A DNA stretch of 64,000 bases from NCBI RefSeq assembly GCF_905171765.1, contig NC_053390.1:210867359-210931358 (forward strand), in the 5' to 3' direction. The notes beneath the pieces are model-generated. The model was not told the origin of the DNA. It did no database searches and was given only the letters and a program-made list of their open reading frames with translations. Below are positions 42,500 to 51,920 of this stretch, one piece after another. The position numbers and the translations under genes were made by a program. The number at the start of each line of letters is the position of its first letter. Within the stretch, counting starts at the first letter, position 1. Source of the DNA: Bufo bufo (Eukaryota > Chordata > Amphibia > Anura > Bufonidae).

Positions 42500-43509
42500 A
42501 GAACTCGCTAGCCTGAGGCGCCGCGATCTGTGTCCTGGAGTTAAACCACACTTTCAATTAAATTCTGCGAAAAAACGCATGTAGGTCAGCATCCAATTCA
42601 AACCAGTTAGAAACAGACATAGGACAAAAAGAAAGTCCTCTATTTAGGACACTCACTTGAGATGAGGTGAGCATCTTTGATGACAGGTTGATCACAGTCA
42701 CTTCCTCTTGTTCATCAGTGATTTGCTGGTCTGTGCTCTGGTTTTGTTGTTTCTGGGCTTGACCGGTTCTACGGTGTCGGCGACCCCCTCTCCTGGTCCG
42801 ACCATGTCTTTCCTTTCTGGATCCATGCTGTTCCCTTAAAAAAGAGGAGATAATGTGGAGGTGGCCGATGTATTTCTTTTCTTCTTCCTTGGATCCTTGT
42901 AGTTAAAGTTGCCGCTGTCAGACTGCCAGGTGTAAACTGCGTCTTTTTTATAATCGTCGGAGTCACGGTTCCACTTTGACCTTTTACCTTCCTCCAACTC
43001 CATTTTAGCTCGTGTCACATGAGCCACAACGTTGTCACTGAATAGTGAATACTCCTCTGCAGACATAGATGACTGTAGTGTGAGGTCAATATCCGCCGTA
43101 TCGTTGGCAATAGTGATTATTCGTGCTGGAGGTACTGAATATTCAATAAGATAAAATCTAGAGAATATCTATTAGATAATGCTTCGAACTTCTTGCAAAA
43201 CAATGTATTGTGAGCAAACAAATTGGGTCTCAAATTAGACCTCATGCCACGTGGGATCCTTTGTACTTTGAAGTATTCCCCAAGTGTGGTCATATGCAGG
43301 CGTAGTGAAGCCGTCTTTTTAGACAAAAACTCATATCTTTTTTTGAGCTCAAGGATAGAGGGGGTGTTTAAAAAAGCAGCATCTCCCCCAATGTCATGCA
43401 ATATGCGATCAGTCTCCTCCTGGGAGTACATAGAGCCACATGGAAAGTCAGTCTCAGCCATAATGAAAGGCAGTATCCAAAAAATGAATATAATTCCGTG
43501 CTCAGCCAC
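42500..43509 (-). pseudogene. Penelope-like N-terminal region
   Basis: Frames at 43509-43117 (MAEHGIIFIFWILPFIMAET, then a KKRYEFLSKKTASLRLHM helix) and 43066-42836 (basic, RKKKRN-rich) precede the RT. They probably belong to the N-terminal extension of the polyprotein. Frames are shifted between them. No named domain is seen, and the true start is unclear. Confidence 0.55.
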
Positions 43510-43530
43510 TGAAGCGGTATATCAAAGAGA

Positions 43531-43761
43531 AAATAATGGCGGCACTGGAGACAAGCAATATGGGTGCTAGGTCCAGGGATGTAGCTGCTTACCCCAGATG
43601 AACAATGACGAAAAATATATATATATATAATGACGAAAAAAGGACAGCACTCCAGGTAAAAAAGCAGTGGTGTTTAATCACCCATGTGGATGGCAACGTT
43701 TCAGCTCAAACAAGAGCCTTTTTCAAGCAATGAACACAGTGTATGTTGGGGTATATATAAA
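43531..43761 (-). repeat. Second pseudo-LTR copy
   Basis: A direct repeat of 39282-39475, with an extra TA-rich insertion (ATATATATATATAATGACGAAAA near 43611-43634). It contains the family 1 hammerhead-like motif at 43689-43734 (minus strand). Confidence 0.85.
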
Positions 43762-44922
43762 CAGGGTGTTGATCCTTAAAAAGAGAGAGCTTTTTTGGAT
43801 CTACACTCTTAACAGTTTGAAACCCAATGGGCTTAATGTGGATTACAATCCGGGGATTTATGTCTAGATGAGCGGTTTGCCCCCTAATGGTTTTATATGT
43901 GATATGCGACTCTCCTCCTGTGTTACATAGTGTATTATGAACACTATTAAGCCATTTTTTCTTATTCTTTTTTATTTTTTATTCACAGACAAGAATGACG
44001 CTGCGGAATCGAGAAGTGGGACGTACCCGGTGCATATACATTGTGTCTACATGTCTCTACTTGTCTATATGAGAGTTTTTAACTTTATTTACATTTTTCT
44101 GGTTTGGTTAGCTATTCAATGTTTTTGTTTAACATTTTGTGTCATTCCACACTGTGTGGTATAGATTTGTGATGGATCTGTGGGGGATCCATGAGCGATG
44201 TATGTGAGGATCGCAGCGTATTCCGTTGTTCTCCATTATATTTTGCCCATATAGTGTTGGATCTGTATCTCCAATGAGCTACAGCTTCTCGCTTGTCCCC
44301 CATGAATTCGTGTCACTCAACACGGCTTATTCCTCCGTGTTACGCTGTCCTGTCTATATTTTTTACATGGACATGCGCACACACAGTGATGGGACACATT
44401 GACCTTTTGTAAAATGGCCGACCAAGACACTTAGCAGTAGTGCGCATGTCTAATGGCGTCTGCGCCTGTATCCGAACGCCGGATCTAGCGGTATGCGACA
44501 TGTTTGACACGATGAACGGCGCTGGGTATGTCACCGCTTTCCCCTCCTTTTTGCAGCATTATCATTTCTTGTTCCTCCCACTTTGTGTACACCTGTTCCT
44601 AATCACTATTTACCTCTCTGTAGGTTATAATATGTACACTATGTATTATATTTTTGATATATCACTGTAGCGATTTTTTCGCCTATGGGTATTACACATG
44701 TGTATCTGTATTTTGATATTGTATATGCACTCCTGCACTTTATTTTTAATCTTTGTTGCTGATTGATTGTATTATGATGTAATGGGGGTTGGACTATATA
44801 TACCCCAACATACACTGTGTTCATTGCTTGAAAAAGGCTCTTGTTTGAGCTGAAACGCTGCCATCCACATGGGTGATTAAACACCACTGCTTTTTTACCT
44901 GGAGTGCTGTCCTTTTTTCGTC

Positions 44923-44925
<3 letters not shown>
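43762..44925 (+). mobile_element. Inverted 5'-truncated Penelope-like copy
   Basis: Reverse-complement copy of about 39390-40560, joined head to head with the main element. It starts inside the endonuclease tail (ILKKRELFWIYTLNSL) and runs through the 3' region to the pseudo-LTR. It contains a hammerhead-like motif at 44821-44863 with GAAACGCT in place of GAAACGTT, so the GUH site is lost there. Confidence 0.88.

Positions 44926-44966
<41 letters not shown>
44926..44966. repeat. (TA)n microsatellite
   Basis: About 20 TA units between the Penelope-like element and the next palindrome. Confidence 0.95.
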
Positions 44967-44968
<2 letters not shown>

Positions 44969-45030
44969 TAGTTCTCCAAAAAAGAGGCAGCACTCCAATG
45001 TAAAGGTGAAATTACCCGCTTTATTCCCCT

Positions 45031-45075
45031 CTGCAACGTTTCAACTGCTCATTGCAGTTTTTATCAAGCATACAA
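45031..45075 (-). other. Hammerhead-like motif, family 2, left arm
   Basis: On the minus strand TATGC-TTGATAAA-AACTGC-AATGA-GCAGTT-GAAAC-GTT-GCAGA: a six-pair helix II and weak helix I. The mirror copy is at 47188-47229. Confidence 0.5.
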
Positions 45076-45170
45076 ACTGGTGTCAGTATATCCACATTTA
45101 TACCCACAATACATTGTGAGTCAATTGGTGAATTAATCAGTGACAATTACATCATCAAATATAAAAAATG

Positions 45171-47090
45171 TTAAAGGGATTCTGTCACCACCTTTTACAA
45201 TTTTAAGCTGGCACCATCGCTATGTTGACTAAAGTAGCTTATTTCCAGGACTCTTCTTTTTACTTTATTTCGTTTAGTAGTTTTGATGTAAAAGCGATTT
45301 TTCTGTTATGCTAATTAGGGTCCAAGGTGCCCAGAGGGGTGTTTTTCTCACTCTCCGGTGGCCAGTGACGCCCCCCTGCAGTGCCCAAGACAGCCTCCTG
45401 ATAGTCAAAACACCTCCCACAGCCCGTCAAACGGTTCCGCCCCCTCCCCACGTCATAATCTACCTTATAGATATGCCCCGTCCTCCTTCCTGTCTGCGGC
45501 CAGAAAACTCGCGCAGGCGCAGTACCTCATTGCAGTTTTTATCAAGCATACAAACTGGTGTCAGTATATCCACATTTATACCAACAATACATTGTGAGTC
45601 AATTGGTGAATTAATCAGTGACAATTACATAATCAAATATAAAAAATTAAAAAAATACATGATCCAGTGTAAGAAAAACGATACAAAAATCACAAGACAT
45701 ATAGTAAATCAGTGGAGCGCATATCTCATACAACCATAGTTATAGATCTTCAAAAATCACATACATCAATCTATATTTCCATAAAGTGCCATGTGCATTA
45801 ATCAAAGTGATCACCTGTGTGTGTTAAATGGCGGTCAATCGGCCGCATAGCTATTATACAAAAAATAACTTACACAGCGGTGTATTATGATGGCGTCCAA
45901 CTCTGCGTCCCCAGTCCGTCATTGCGCATGCCCAGTTGCCCGGAAACCAGTGAACACAAAGTCCCGTGATACGTCACCTGACACGTGACGTCAGTCGCGG
46001 GGCGTGCACCGACAACCCGGCTCCTCCCCCAGAGCGTGACGAGCCAGGAGGTTACGTCCCAGCCGCCAAGTCACAGGATCACGTGAACACGTCACATGAG
46101 CCGTAGCTCGGCAACCGGAAAGTGTCCCAATGACGTCCCAACTTTCCGGTTGCCGAGCTACGGCTCATGTGACGTGTTCACATGATCCTGTGACTTGGCG
46201 GCTGGGACGTAACCTCCTGGCTCGTCACGTTCCGGGGGAGGAGTCGGGTTGCAGGTGCACGCCCTGCGACTGATGTCACGTATCAGGTGACGTGTCACGG
46301 AACTTTGTGTTCACTGGTTTCCGGGCAACTGGGCATGCGCAATGACGGACTGGGGACGCCGAGTTGGACGCCATCATAATACACCGCTGTGTAAGTTATT
46401 TTTTGTATACCTATGCGGCCGATTGACCGCCATTTAACACACACAGGTGATCACGTTGATTAATGCACATGGCACTTTATGGAAATATAGATTGATGTAT
46501 GGGATTTTTGAAGATCTATAACTAAGGTTGTATGAGATATGCGCTCCACTGATTTACTATATGTCTTGTGATTTTTGTATCGTTTTTCTTACACTGGATC
46601 ATGTATTTTTAACATTTTTTATATTTGATTATGTAATTGTCACTGATTAATTCACCAATTGACTCACAATGTATTGTTGGTATAAATGTGGATATACTGA
46701 CACCAGTTTGTATGCTTGATAAAAACTGGAATGAGGTACTGCGCCTGCGCGAGTTTTCTGGCCGCAGACAGGAAGGAGGACGGGGCATATCTATAAGGTA
46801 GATTATGACGTGGGGAGGGGGCGGAACCGTTTGCCGGGCTGTGGGAGGTGTTTTGACTATCCGGAGGCTGTCTTGGGCACTGCAGGGGGGCGTCACTGGG
46901 CACCGGAGAGTGAGAAAAATGCCCCTCTGGGCACCTTGGACCCTAATTAGCATAACAGAAAAATCGCTTTTACATCAAAACTACTAAACGAAATAAAGTA
47001 AAAAGAAGAGTCCTGGAAATAAGCTACTTTAGTCAACATAGCGATGGTGCCAGCTTAAAATCGTAAAAGGAGGTGACAGAATCCCTTTAA
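45171..47090. mobile_element. TTAA-flanked palindromic MITE
   Basis: TTAAAGGGATTCTGTCACC at 45171 and its mirror GTGACAGAATCCCTTTAA ending at 47090, with TTAA at both borders as for piggyBac/Kolobok-type insertion. Removing it leaves ATAAAAAATGTTAACATTTTTTAT, itself a palindrome centre. Confidence 0.7.
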
Positions 47091-47187
47091 CATTTTTTAT
47101 ATTTGATGATGTAATTGTCACTGATTAATTCACCAATTGACTCACAATGTATTGTGGGTATAAATGTGGATATACTGACACCAGTTT

Positions 47188-47229
47188 GTATGCTTGATAA
47201 AGACTGCAATGAGCAGTTGAAACGTTGCA
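47188..47229 (+). other. Hammerhead-like motif, family 2, right arm
   Basis: TATGC-TTGATAAA-GACTGC-AATGA-GCAGTT-GAAAC-GTT-GCAGA. Compared with the left arm one helix II pair is G-U instead of A-U, so pairing is kept. Confidence 0.5.
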
Positions 47230-47384
47230 GAGGGGAATAAAGCGGGTAATTTCACCTTTACATTGGAGTGCTGCCTCTTTTTTGGAGAACTACAACCATT
47301 GATGACCCTCTTGCCCATGGTCTGAGGACTTTGCACCAGGATCTACCATATAGTGCTGCTGTTTTTCTTTGTGTGATATATATA

Positions 47385-47508
47385 AATAAATAAAATTTAC
47401 TCACCGAAATTTTTATTTCCTGGAGCCTGTAGGCAGCACACAATGGGTTAACTCGATTGACCCCTACTCAAAGCAGAAGACATGTTAATCCGCAATATTA
47501 AATATGCA
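47385..47508 (-). repeat. DIRS outer edge and terminal repeat, left
   Basis: It contains the edge (TTTACTCACCGAAATTTTTA, CTGTAGGCAGCACA) and the first part of the inverted terminal repeat (ACTCGATTGACCCCTACTCA, AGAAGACATGTTAAT). It is cut by the L1; the rest is at 49426 onward. Confidence 0.8.
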
Positions 47509-48869
47509 TTTGGGCGTCCACATACCAGCTGATAGTAAACACCTATTAAAACTAAACAATTTTCCTCTGCTAGATAGGATATTGAAAGACCTTGAGACTT
47601 TCAATAAAAAGGAGTTATCGTGGTTTGGACGAATTAATGCCTTGAAAATGGCCATTCTGCCCAAATTTTTATATATATTTCAGGCAATTCCCCTTTCACC
47701 ATCATCCTCCTTTTTCCGGAAAGCAAGAACAGCATTTTCCCGTTTCATTTGGGGACAGGGTAGTCCGCGGATAGGTCATTCCACCTTGGTTAGATCTAAA
47801 TCTCATGGGGGAGTAGGCTTACCAGACCTAAAGTTATACCATACGGCTGCGATACTCATTCGAGTATTAGATTGGCAACACAACATAGGCACGAAACAAT
47901 GGGTAGGTTTAGAGCAAACTTTGTGTTCCCTCCCTCTTAAACATATTCCATGGCTTTCACCTGTGGACCGCCCACGGTCATCTAACTACCTTCCCTTATT
48001 GCAACATACAATCAAAACATGGGATTCATTAACTCTTAAAGGGATAGGTATCAGAAGACTTAGCCCGCTAACCCCTATTTTCCGTAACCCAGCATTTCCT
48101 GCTGGAATGGGAAGGGATTCATTTTTGGGTTTGAAGATCACAGATGACCCTCGCTTTCACCACTTGATGCTAGGGAGTACATTTCCATCCCTTTCATCCA
48201 TCTCCACTAAATTTCCAGCTACACGGATCTCTTGGTTAGAATATGAGCAAATTAAATCCTTTGTCTTGTCCAAGGGGGGCACAGTGTTCTTTTGGAGCCA
48301 CACTCACAGAGTTTGAAAAACTGTTCATGGTATCTTCTCCTCCGACTCACCTCGTCTCCCATCTGTATCAGATTCTTCTAACGGGCTCACACAAGGACAG
48401 CCCTAATTTTATAAGTGGCTGGGAATCAAATTTAGGTATTACCATAGAAGAAGCTGATTGTCAAAAAGCATTCCTATACTCTCATAAGCTTTCTATGGCT
48501 TGTGCCGCTCAAGAGAAGAATTACAAGATATTATCCCGTTGGTACAGATACCCAGTTAGACTTCATAGAATCTTCCCTTCAGTGTCGGAGCTGTGCTGGC
48601 ACTGTTGCAGGGAAAGAGGCACGATGCTTCATGTTTGGTGGGGATGTGACTTAATTAAACCCTTTTGGGACTCAGTATTTAAAGCCTTTAATAAAATCTC
48701 ACCAAAACAAGTTGACAATTCTCCTCAAGTGGCGCTCCTCTCCATCCTCCTGGGCTCTATATCGTCCCAAAAAGGGTCCCTGCTAAGATTTTTTATTACA
48801 GCCGCTAGAACAGTGATCCCTAGATACTGGCGCTCGACACATGTTCCCACTATGAGGGATTGGTTCTAA
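47509..48869 (+). pseudogene. L1 ORF2 C-terminal fragment
   Basis: The first frame (to 48316) covers the end of the RT domain and after: ELSWFGRINALKMAILPKFL, FIWGQGSPRI and KSHGGVGLPDLKLYHTAA are typical L1 motifs. An indel in a G run near 48273-48278 moves the reading to 48243-48869, which holds the Cys-rich tail CWHCCRERGTMLHVWWGC (CX2CX7HX4C type). No endonuclease or catalytic YADD part is present. Inactive. Confidence 0.9.
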
Positions 48870-49425
48870 GAAATGCAACAGATAGCTAGGATGGAGGAGA
48901 TTTCGGCTGAAGTGTCTGATTTGTCTGCTAAATATAGCAAGATTTGGGCATGTTGGGTTAACGCAGTAGAATCCTCGGACTTCCTATCTCTTCTAGCGAT
49001 ATGAGATAGGCAGACTTTTGTTTCAGGTTGTGTCGAAAACACCATACTGTGAATCTCCCTTTGTGATGGAGGTATATTGTTCCCTCACCCGCTCCCTTTA
49101 CCTCCCTCCTCTCCCTTCACCTGCCTTTTTCTCTTCTCCCCCTCCCTCTTTCTTGTCTTACTTTCTACTCTGTTTTTAGTTTTCCTTTTCTCCTTTTTTA
49201 TTATTTTTGACCTATATCAGTGTTCTGATGACAAATCGATTATTAGTTTGCGACAGGATATGATAGTATTAGCATTGTCATGCACTTTATCAGTGTATTT
49301 TATGTTAGACTGTCATGGATCAGAATTGTCATATTCTAATGCGGTGTCGCCTAATCAAAGGTGTTCCTTTGTTGTCTTGTATATTTTAATTTGATGAAAC
49401 CATTAATAAAATTTGATTAAACATA
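47509..49425 (+). mobile_element. 5'-truncated L1-type LINE
   Basis: A 12-bp target duplication ATTAAATATGCA lies at 47497-47508 and 49426-49437. The body is the C-terminal part of ORF2 plus a 3' UTR with pyrimidine-rich tract (49080-49200), ending AATAAAATTTGATTAAACAT. The inverted DIRS repeat at 60.2 kb lacks the insertion, confirming the borders. Truncated during insertion, as usual for L1. Confidence 0.93.
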
Positions 49426-49437
49426 ATTAAATATGCA

Positions 49438-49547
49438 AACAATCACTTTGGCCCATCCACTTTTGGAGCCTATAAAGGGTTGCACACAACACAAGACCAT
49501 GTATTATCTGCAGCAATAACATACCGTATTTATTAAGAGAAGGAAGT
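49438..49547 (-). repeat. DIRS terminal repeat, continuation
   Basis: AAACAATCACTTTGGCCCAT ... CTATAAAGGGTTGCA matches the reverse complement at 60180-60230. It runs to the Gmr1-like insertion; GAAGT at 49543-49547 is the duplicated target. Confidence 0.85.
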
Positions 49548-49882
49548 TGTGGCAAACCTAGCCACTTACAGAATGTCTTTCTTGTCTGTACCTCTTCCCC
49601 TCCCCCTTTTCCTGTCCCATTGTTTCCCCTGCAGGGTGTTGTCTCAGCCCTTGCTATTGTCTGACCCCACTTTTCCTTGTACCATAGTAATCTATGTATT
49701 GTATGTAAATGAGGCTGTTGGCAGTTTGAAACCAGGTGCGCATGCCTAGTAAAGTCAGTTGACTCCCAAACTGTGTGTCGTCCAGTCACTGGGGAAATTG
49801 TCTCTTGGATATTGACCTGCTTCTTCAGCTACAAGGGGATTTAAGTGAAGATATTAAGGGTATACCGTGAAGCTCCGCAACA
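49548..49882 (+). repeat. Gmr1-like 5' LTR
   Basis: 335 bp, TG...CA. Followed by the primer site. Differences from the 3' LTR are about ten, over half of them single-base indels. Confidence 0.93.
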
Positions 49883-49884
49883 AT

Positions 49885-49903
49885 TGGTGGCAAGCGGCGG
49901 GAT
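49885..49903 (+). other. Gmr1-like primer binding site, tRNA-Leu-like
   Basis: TGGTGGCAAGCGGCGGGAT starts two bases inside the LTR. From memory it is close to the complement of a vertebrate tRNA-Leu 3' end (TGGTGGCAGCGGTGGGAT), with one extra A and one change. tRNA identity is inferred. Confidence 0.6.
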
Positions 49904-50021
49904 ACAAGCCTTGCAGCACAGCAAAGCAGCAGTTCGTTGAAACAGCCATTCGGATATACCGGAGTTCGAGAATATGTGCAGTCATTCGAACGAACGGTGA
50001 ATAGAGACGAATTATGCAACA

Positions 50022-51920
50022 TTGAAACGAACTACGTTAAAGGAATTATTGGAAGCAAGGGGAAGAATAGCCAGCAACAAAACTAAAGCTACTCTTGTGG
50101 CCGAACTCATGGAGGGGGACAGAGCGACCACTGCGGCAACTCCACAGGAGACAGAGCCAACAGAATTTACAAGAGAGCTCAATAGCAGGTTAGCTTTTTA
50201 CCCAAACACCCCCTCCGTGGAGACACTAGAAAGACTGATAGCAGATGTACATGAGTACATTGTAGCGAAGCAAAACGCTATTCAGCGAGTCGGGGAAGGA
50301 GCCCCAGCGCCCACCAGCACTACCCAGGGAAAAACTAAGATTCCCTACCAAGCTTTTATAAATTACACAGAAGGAGAAAGTGATATTGACGAATACCTAC
50401 AGGATTTCGAAAGGTTGTGCCAGCTACACGACATCAGCCCAGCCGACCAAGTACCCCTGCTGGCAGGTAGATTGTCAGGCCGCGCCGCAGAGGCATACCG
50501 GACCGTCCCAGACGAAGACATCAGGAATTATCACAAAGTCAAACAAGCCATCCTAGCACGGTATGCCATTACCGCTGAGGCATACTGGCTCAAATTCCGG
50601 GACATCAAGAAACAAACAAAAGACTCACACACTGAATGGGCACACCGACTACAGCGAGCCGCCAAGGGGTGGATGGAAGCGGCACGGGTCACCACTATGG
50701 AAGAGATGTTCCAGTTAATAGTAATGGAGCAGTTTTTTAATGGACTAACCACAGAACTTCAAAATTGGCTACGAGATCGCAAACCCTGTACCCTACCAGA
50801 GGCAGCCAAGCTAGCTGACGAGTTCCAAGACACCAGGCGAGATCAACGCACACCACACTGGACCACGTATGGATCTACCACCCCTCGGCCAGCAGTGACT
50901 ACCTTGGCTCACCCACGACCAGCCGCGAGTCACAACCCGTACCCTCCTAGGTACAATACCCGACCACCGATCCGCTGCCACACCTGCAACCAACAGGGGC
51001 ACATCCAGAGAGACTGCCCACGTAACCGACCTCGCCAGAACTGGAACCACCAGGGTCCTCCTCCCCCCAATCAGGCTGCAGTACACTGCTGCCAAAGAGA
51101 ATCTGTGCTCCCAACATCCACAGTCACCTCAATAGAAGAGCCTCTGGGGATCCTACACGAGGTAAACCCCATACAAGCCGCCTCAGACAACCGCCAAGGG
51201 CACCGCCAGGTGGTACACATGGAGGGGAAGAATATACAAGGATTACGTGACTCTGGGGCCACGTTAACCCTGGTCCGAAATCATTTGGTGCCTAAGCACA
51301 CCCTCACCGGAGACTGTGTAGCTGTACGGGTGGCAGGGGGAGCAATTTACAAAGTTCCCACTGCCAAGGTGCATTTGAATTGGGGGGCAGGGCATGGAAA
51401 CGTGGAGGTGGGAATTATGCAGGATTTGCCCGCTGATGTTATTTTGGGCAATGACTTGGGGGAGCTCACCTCTGCTTTTGTCCCTCAACCAACTATCCAA
51501 GAGGCCTACCCGGTTGTTACCCGGCAGCAAGCACGCACCACGGCTCCTTCCGATCACTCTGAGGCTCAGGTAAACAATATGCCACACACCCCTCCTATTC
51601 TACCCTGGGATGCCCCCCTGGAATTTGGCAGTGAGGTGGCCCTAGATCCCTCCCTGCAGGTATATAAAGATAGGATAAATAAGGACCAAGGAGGGTTGGA
51701 GGGAGAGAGATATGCTTGGGACAAAGGTCTCATATACCGCAATGCAGAGAAGGTAGTAGCAGGGTCTATACCCGTGCCCACTAAACAGTTAGTGGTACCC
51801 CGAAAGTATAGACAAGAGTTGCTACGCATCGCGCACGATATACCATTATCAGGGCATTTAGGAATCAGCCGAACGAAACATCGGCTGACGCAGAACTTCT
51901 TCTGGCCAGGTATCTCGTAG
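50022..51920 (+). CDS. Gmr1-like gag, protease and integrase zinc domain
   Basis: 632 residues. The N-terminus (2-30, TLKELLEARGRIASNKTKAT) looks like a SAP-type helix pair. The capsid lies at about 106-270; residues 188-270 (YWLKFRDIKK, EWAHRLQRAAKGW, VMEQFFNGLTTELQNWLRDR) strongly resemble a SCAN domain. A CCHC knuckle is at C319, C322, H327, C332. The protease has LRDSGATLTLV (D410) and VILGNDLG (472-479). The integrase HHCC begins (H605, H612) and its Cys pair lies just past the stop. No ATG opens the frame: the first possible start is TTG at 50022, with a TGA upstream at 49998, so the start codon may be mutated or unusual. It ends at TAG in the middle of the zinc domain. Confidence 0.92.
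   Translation: MKRTTLKELLEARGRIASNKTKATLVAELMEGDRATTAATPQETEPTEFTRELNSRLAFYPNTPSVETLERLIADVHEYIVAKQNAIQRVGEGAPAPTSTTQGKTKIPYQAFINYTEGESDIDEYLQDFERLCQLHDISPADQVPLLAGRLSGRAAEAYRTVPDEDIRNYHKVKQAILARYAITAEAYWLKFRDIKKQTKDSHTEWAHRLQRAAKGWMEAARVTTMEEMFQLIVMEQFFNGLTTELQNWLRDRKPCTLPEAAKLADEFQDTRRDQRTPHWTTYGSTTPRPAVTTLAHPRPAASHNPYPPRYNTRPPIRCHTCNQQGHIQRDCPRNRPRQNWNHQGPPPPNQAAVHCCQRESVLPTSTVTSIEEPLGILHEVNPIQAASDNRQGHRQVVHMEGKNIQGLRDSGATLTLVRNHLVPKHTLTGDCVAVRVAGGAIYKVPTAKVHLNWGAGHGNVEVGIMQDLPADVILGNDLGELTSAFVPQPTIQEAYPVVTRQQARTTAPSDHSEAQVNNMPHTPPILPWDAPLEFGSEVALDPSLQVYKDRINKDQGGLEGERYAWDKGLIYRNAEKVVAGSIPVPTKQLVVPRKYRQELLRIAHDIPLSGHLGISRTKHRLTQNFFWPGIS

Larger units (their letters stand above)
39281..43530 (-). 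mobile_element. Penelope-like retroelement
   Basis: Minus-strand element with an N-terminal region, RT with YIDD and a GIY-YIG endonuclease, then a roughly 1.1-kb 3' region down to a TA-flanked end. The block 39282-39475 (AATAATGGCGGCACTGGAGA ... GTATGTTGGGGTATATATA) is repeated directly at 43531-43761 and serves as a pseudo-LTR. A head-to-head partial copy follows at 43762-44925. This mixture of direct and inverted repeats is a known feature of Penelope-like elements. Coding is interrupted by one clear stop and one frameshift in RT-EN. Confidence 0.9.
44975..47290. repeat. 2.3-kb nested palindrome
   Basis: Arms start CTCCAAAAAAGAGGCAGCACT and end with its complement near 47290. The centre is at about 46125 (CGGAAAGTGTCCCAATGACG). 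From outside in: a Penelope-type arm with GAAACGTT, a TTAA-bounded MITE arm (45171-45528 and 46736-47090), then a second Penelope-type palindrome (45529-46735). Arms match over almost the whole length with few differences. No coding region. Confidence 0.9.

Noticed and set aside
51918..51920. Programmed readthrough TAG between gag-protease and pol
   Set aside because: The stop lies within the integrase zinc domain, after the His pair and before the Cys pair, not at a gag-pol boundary.
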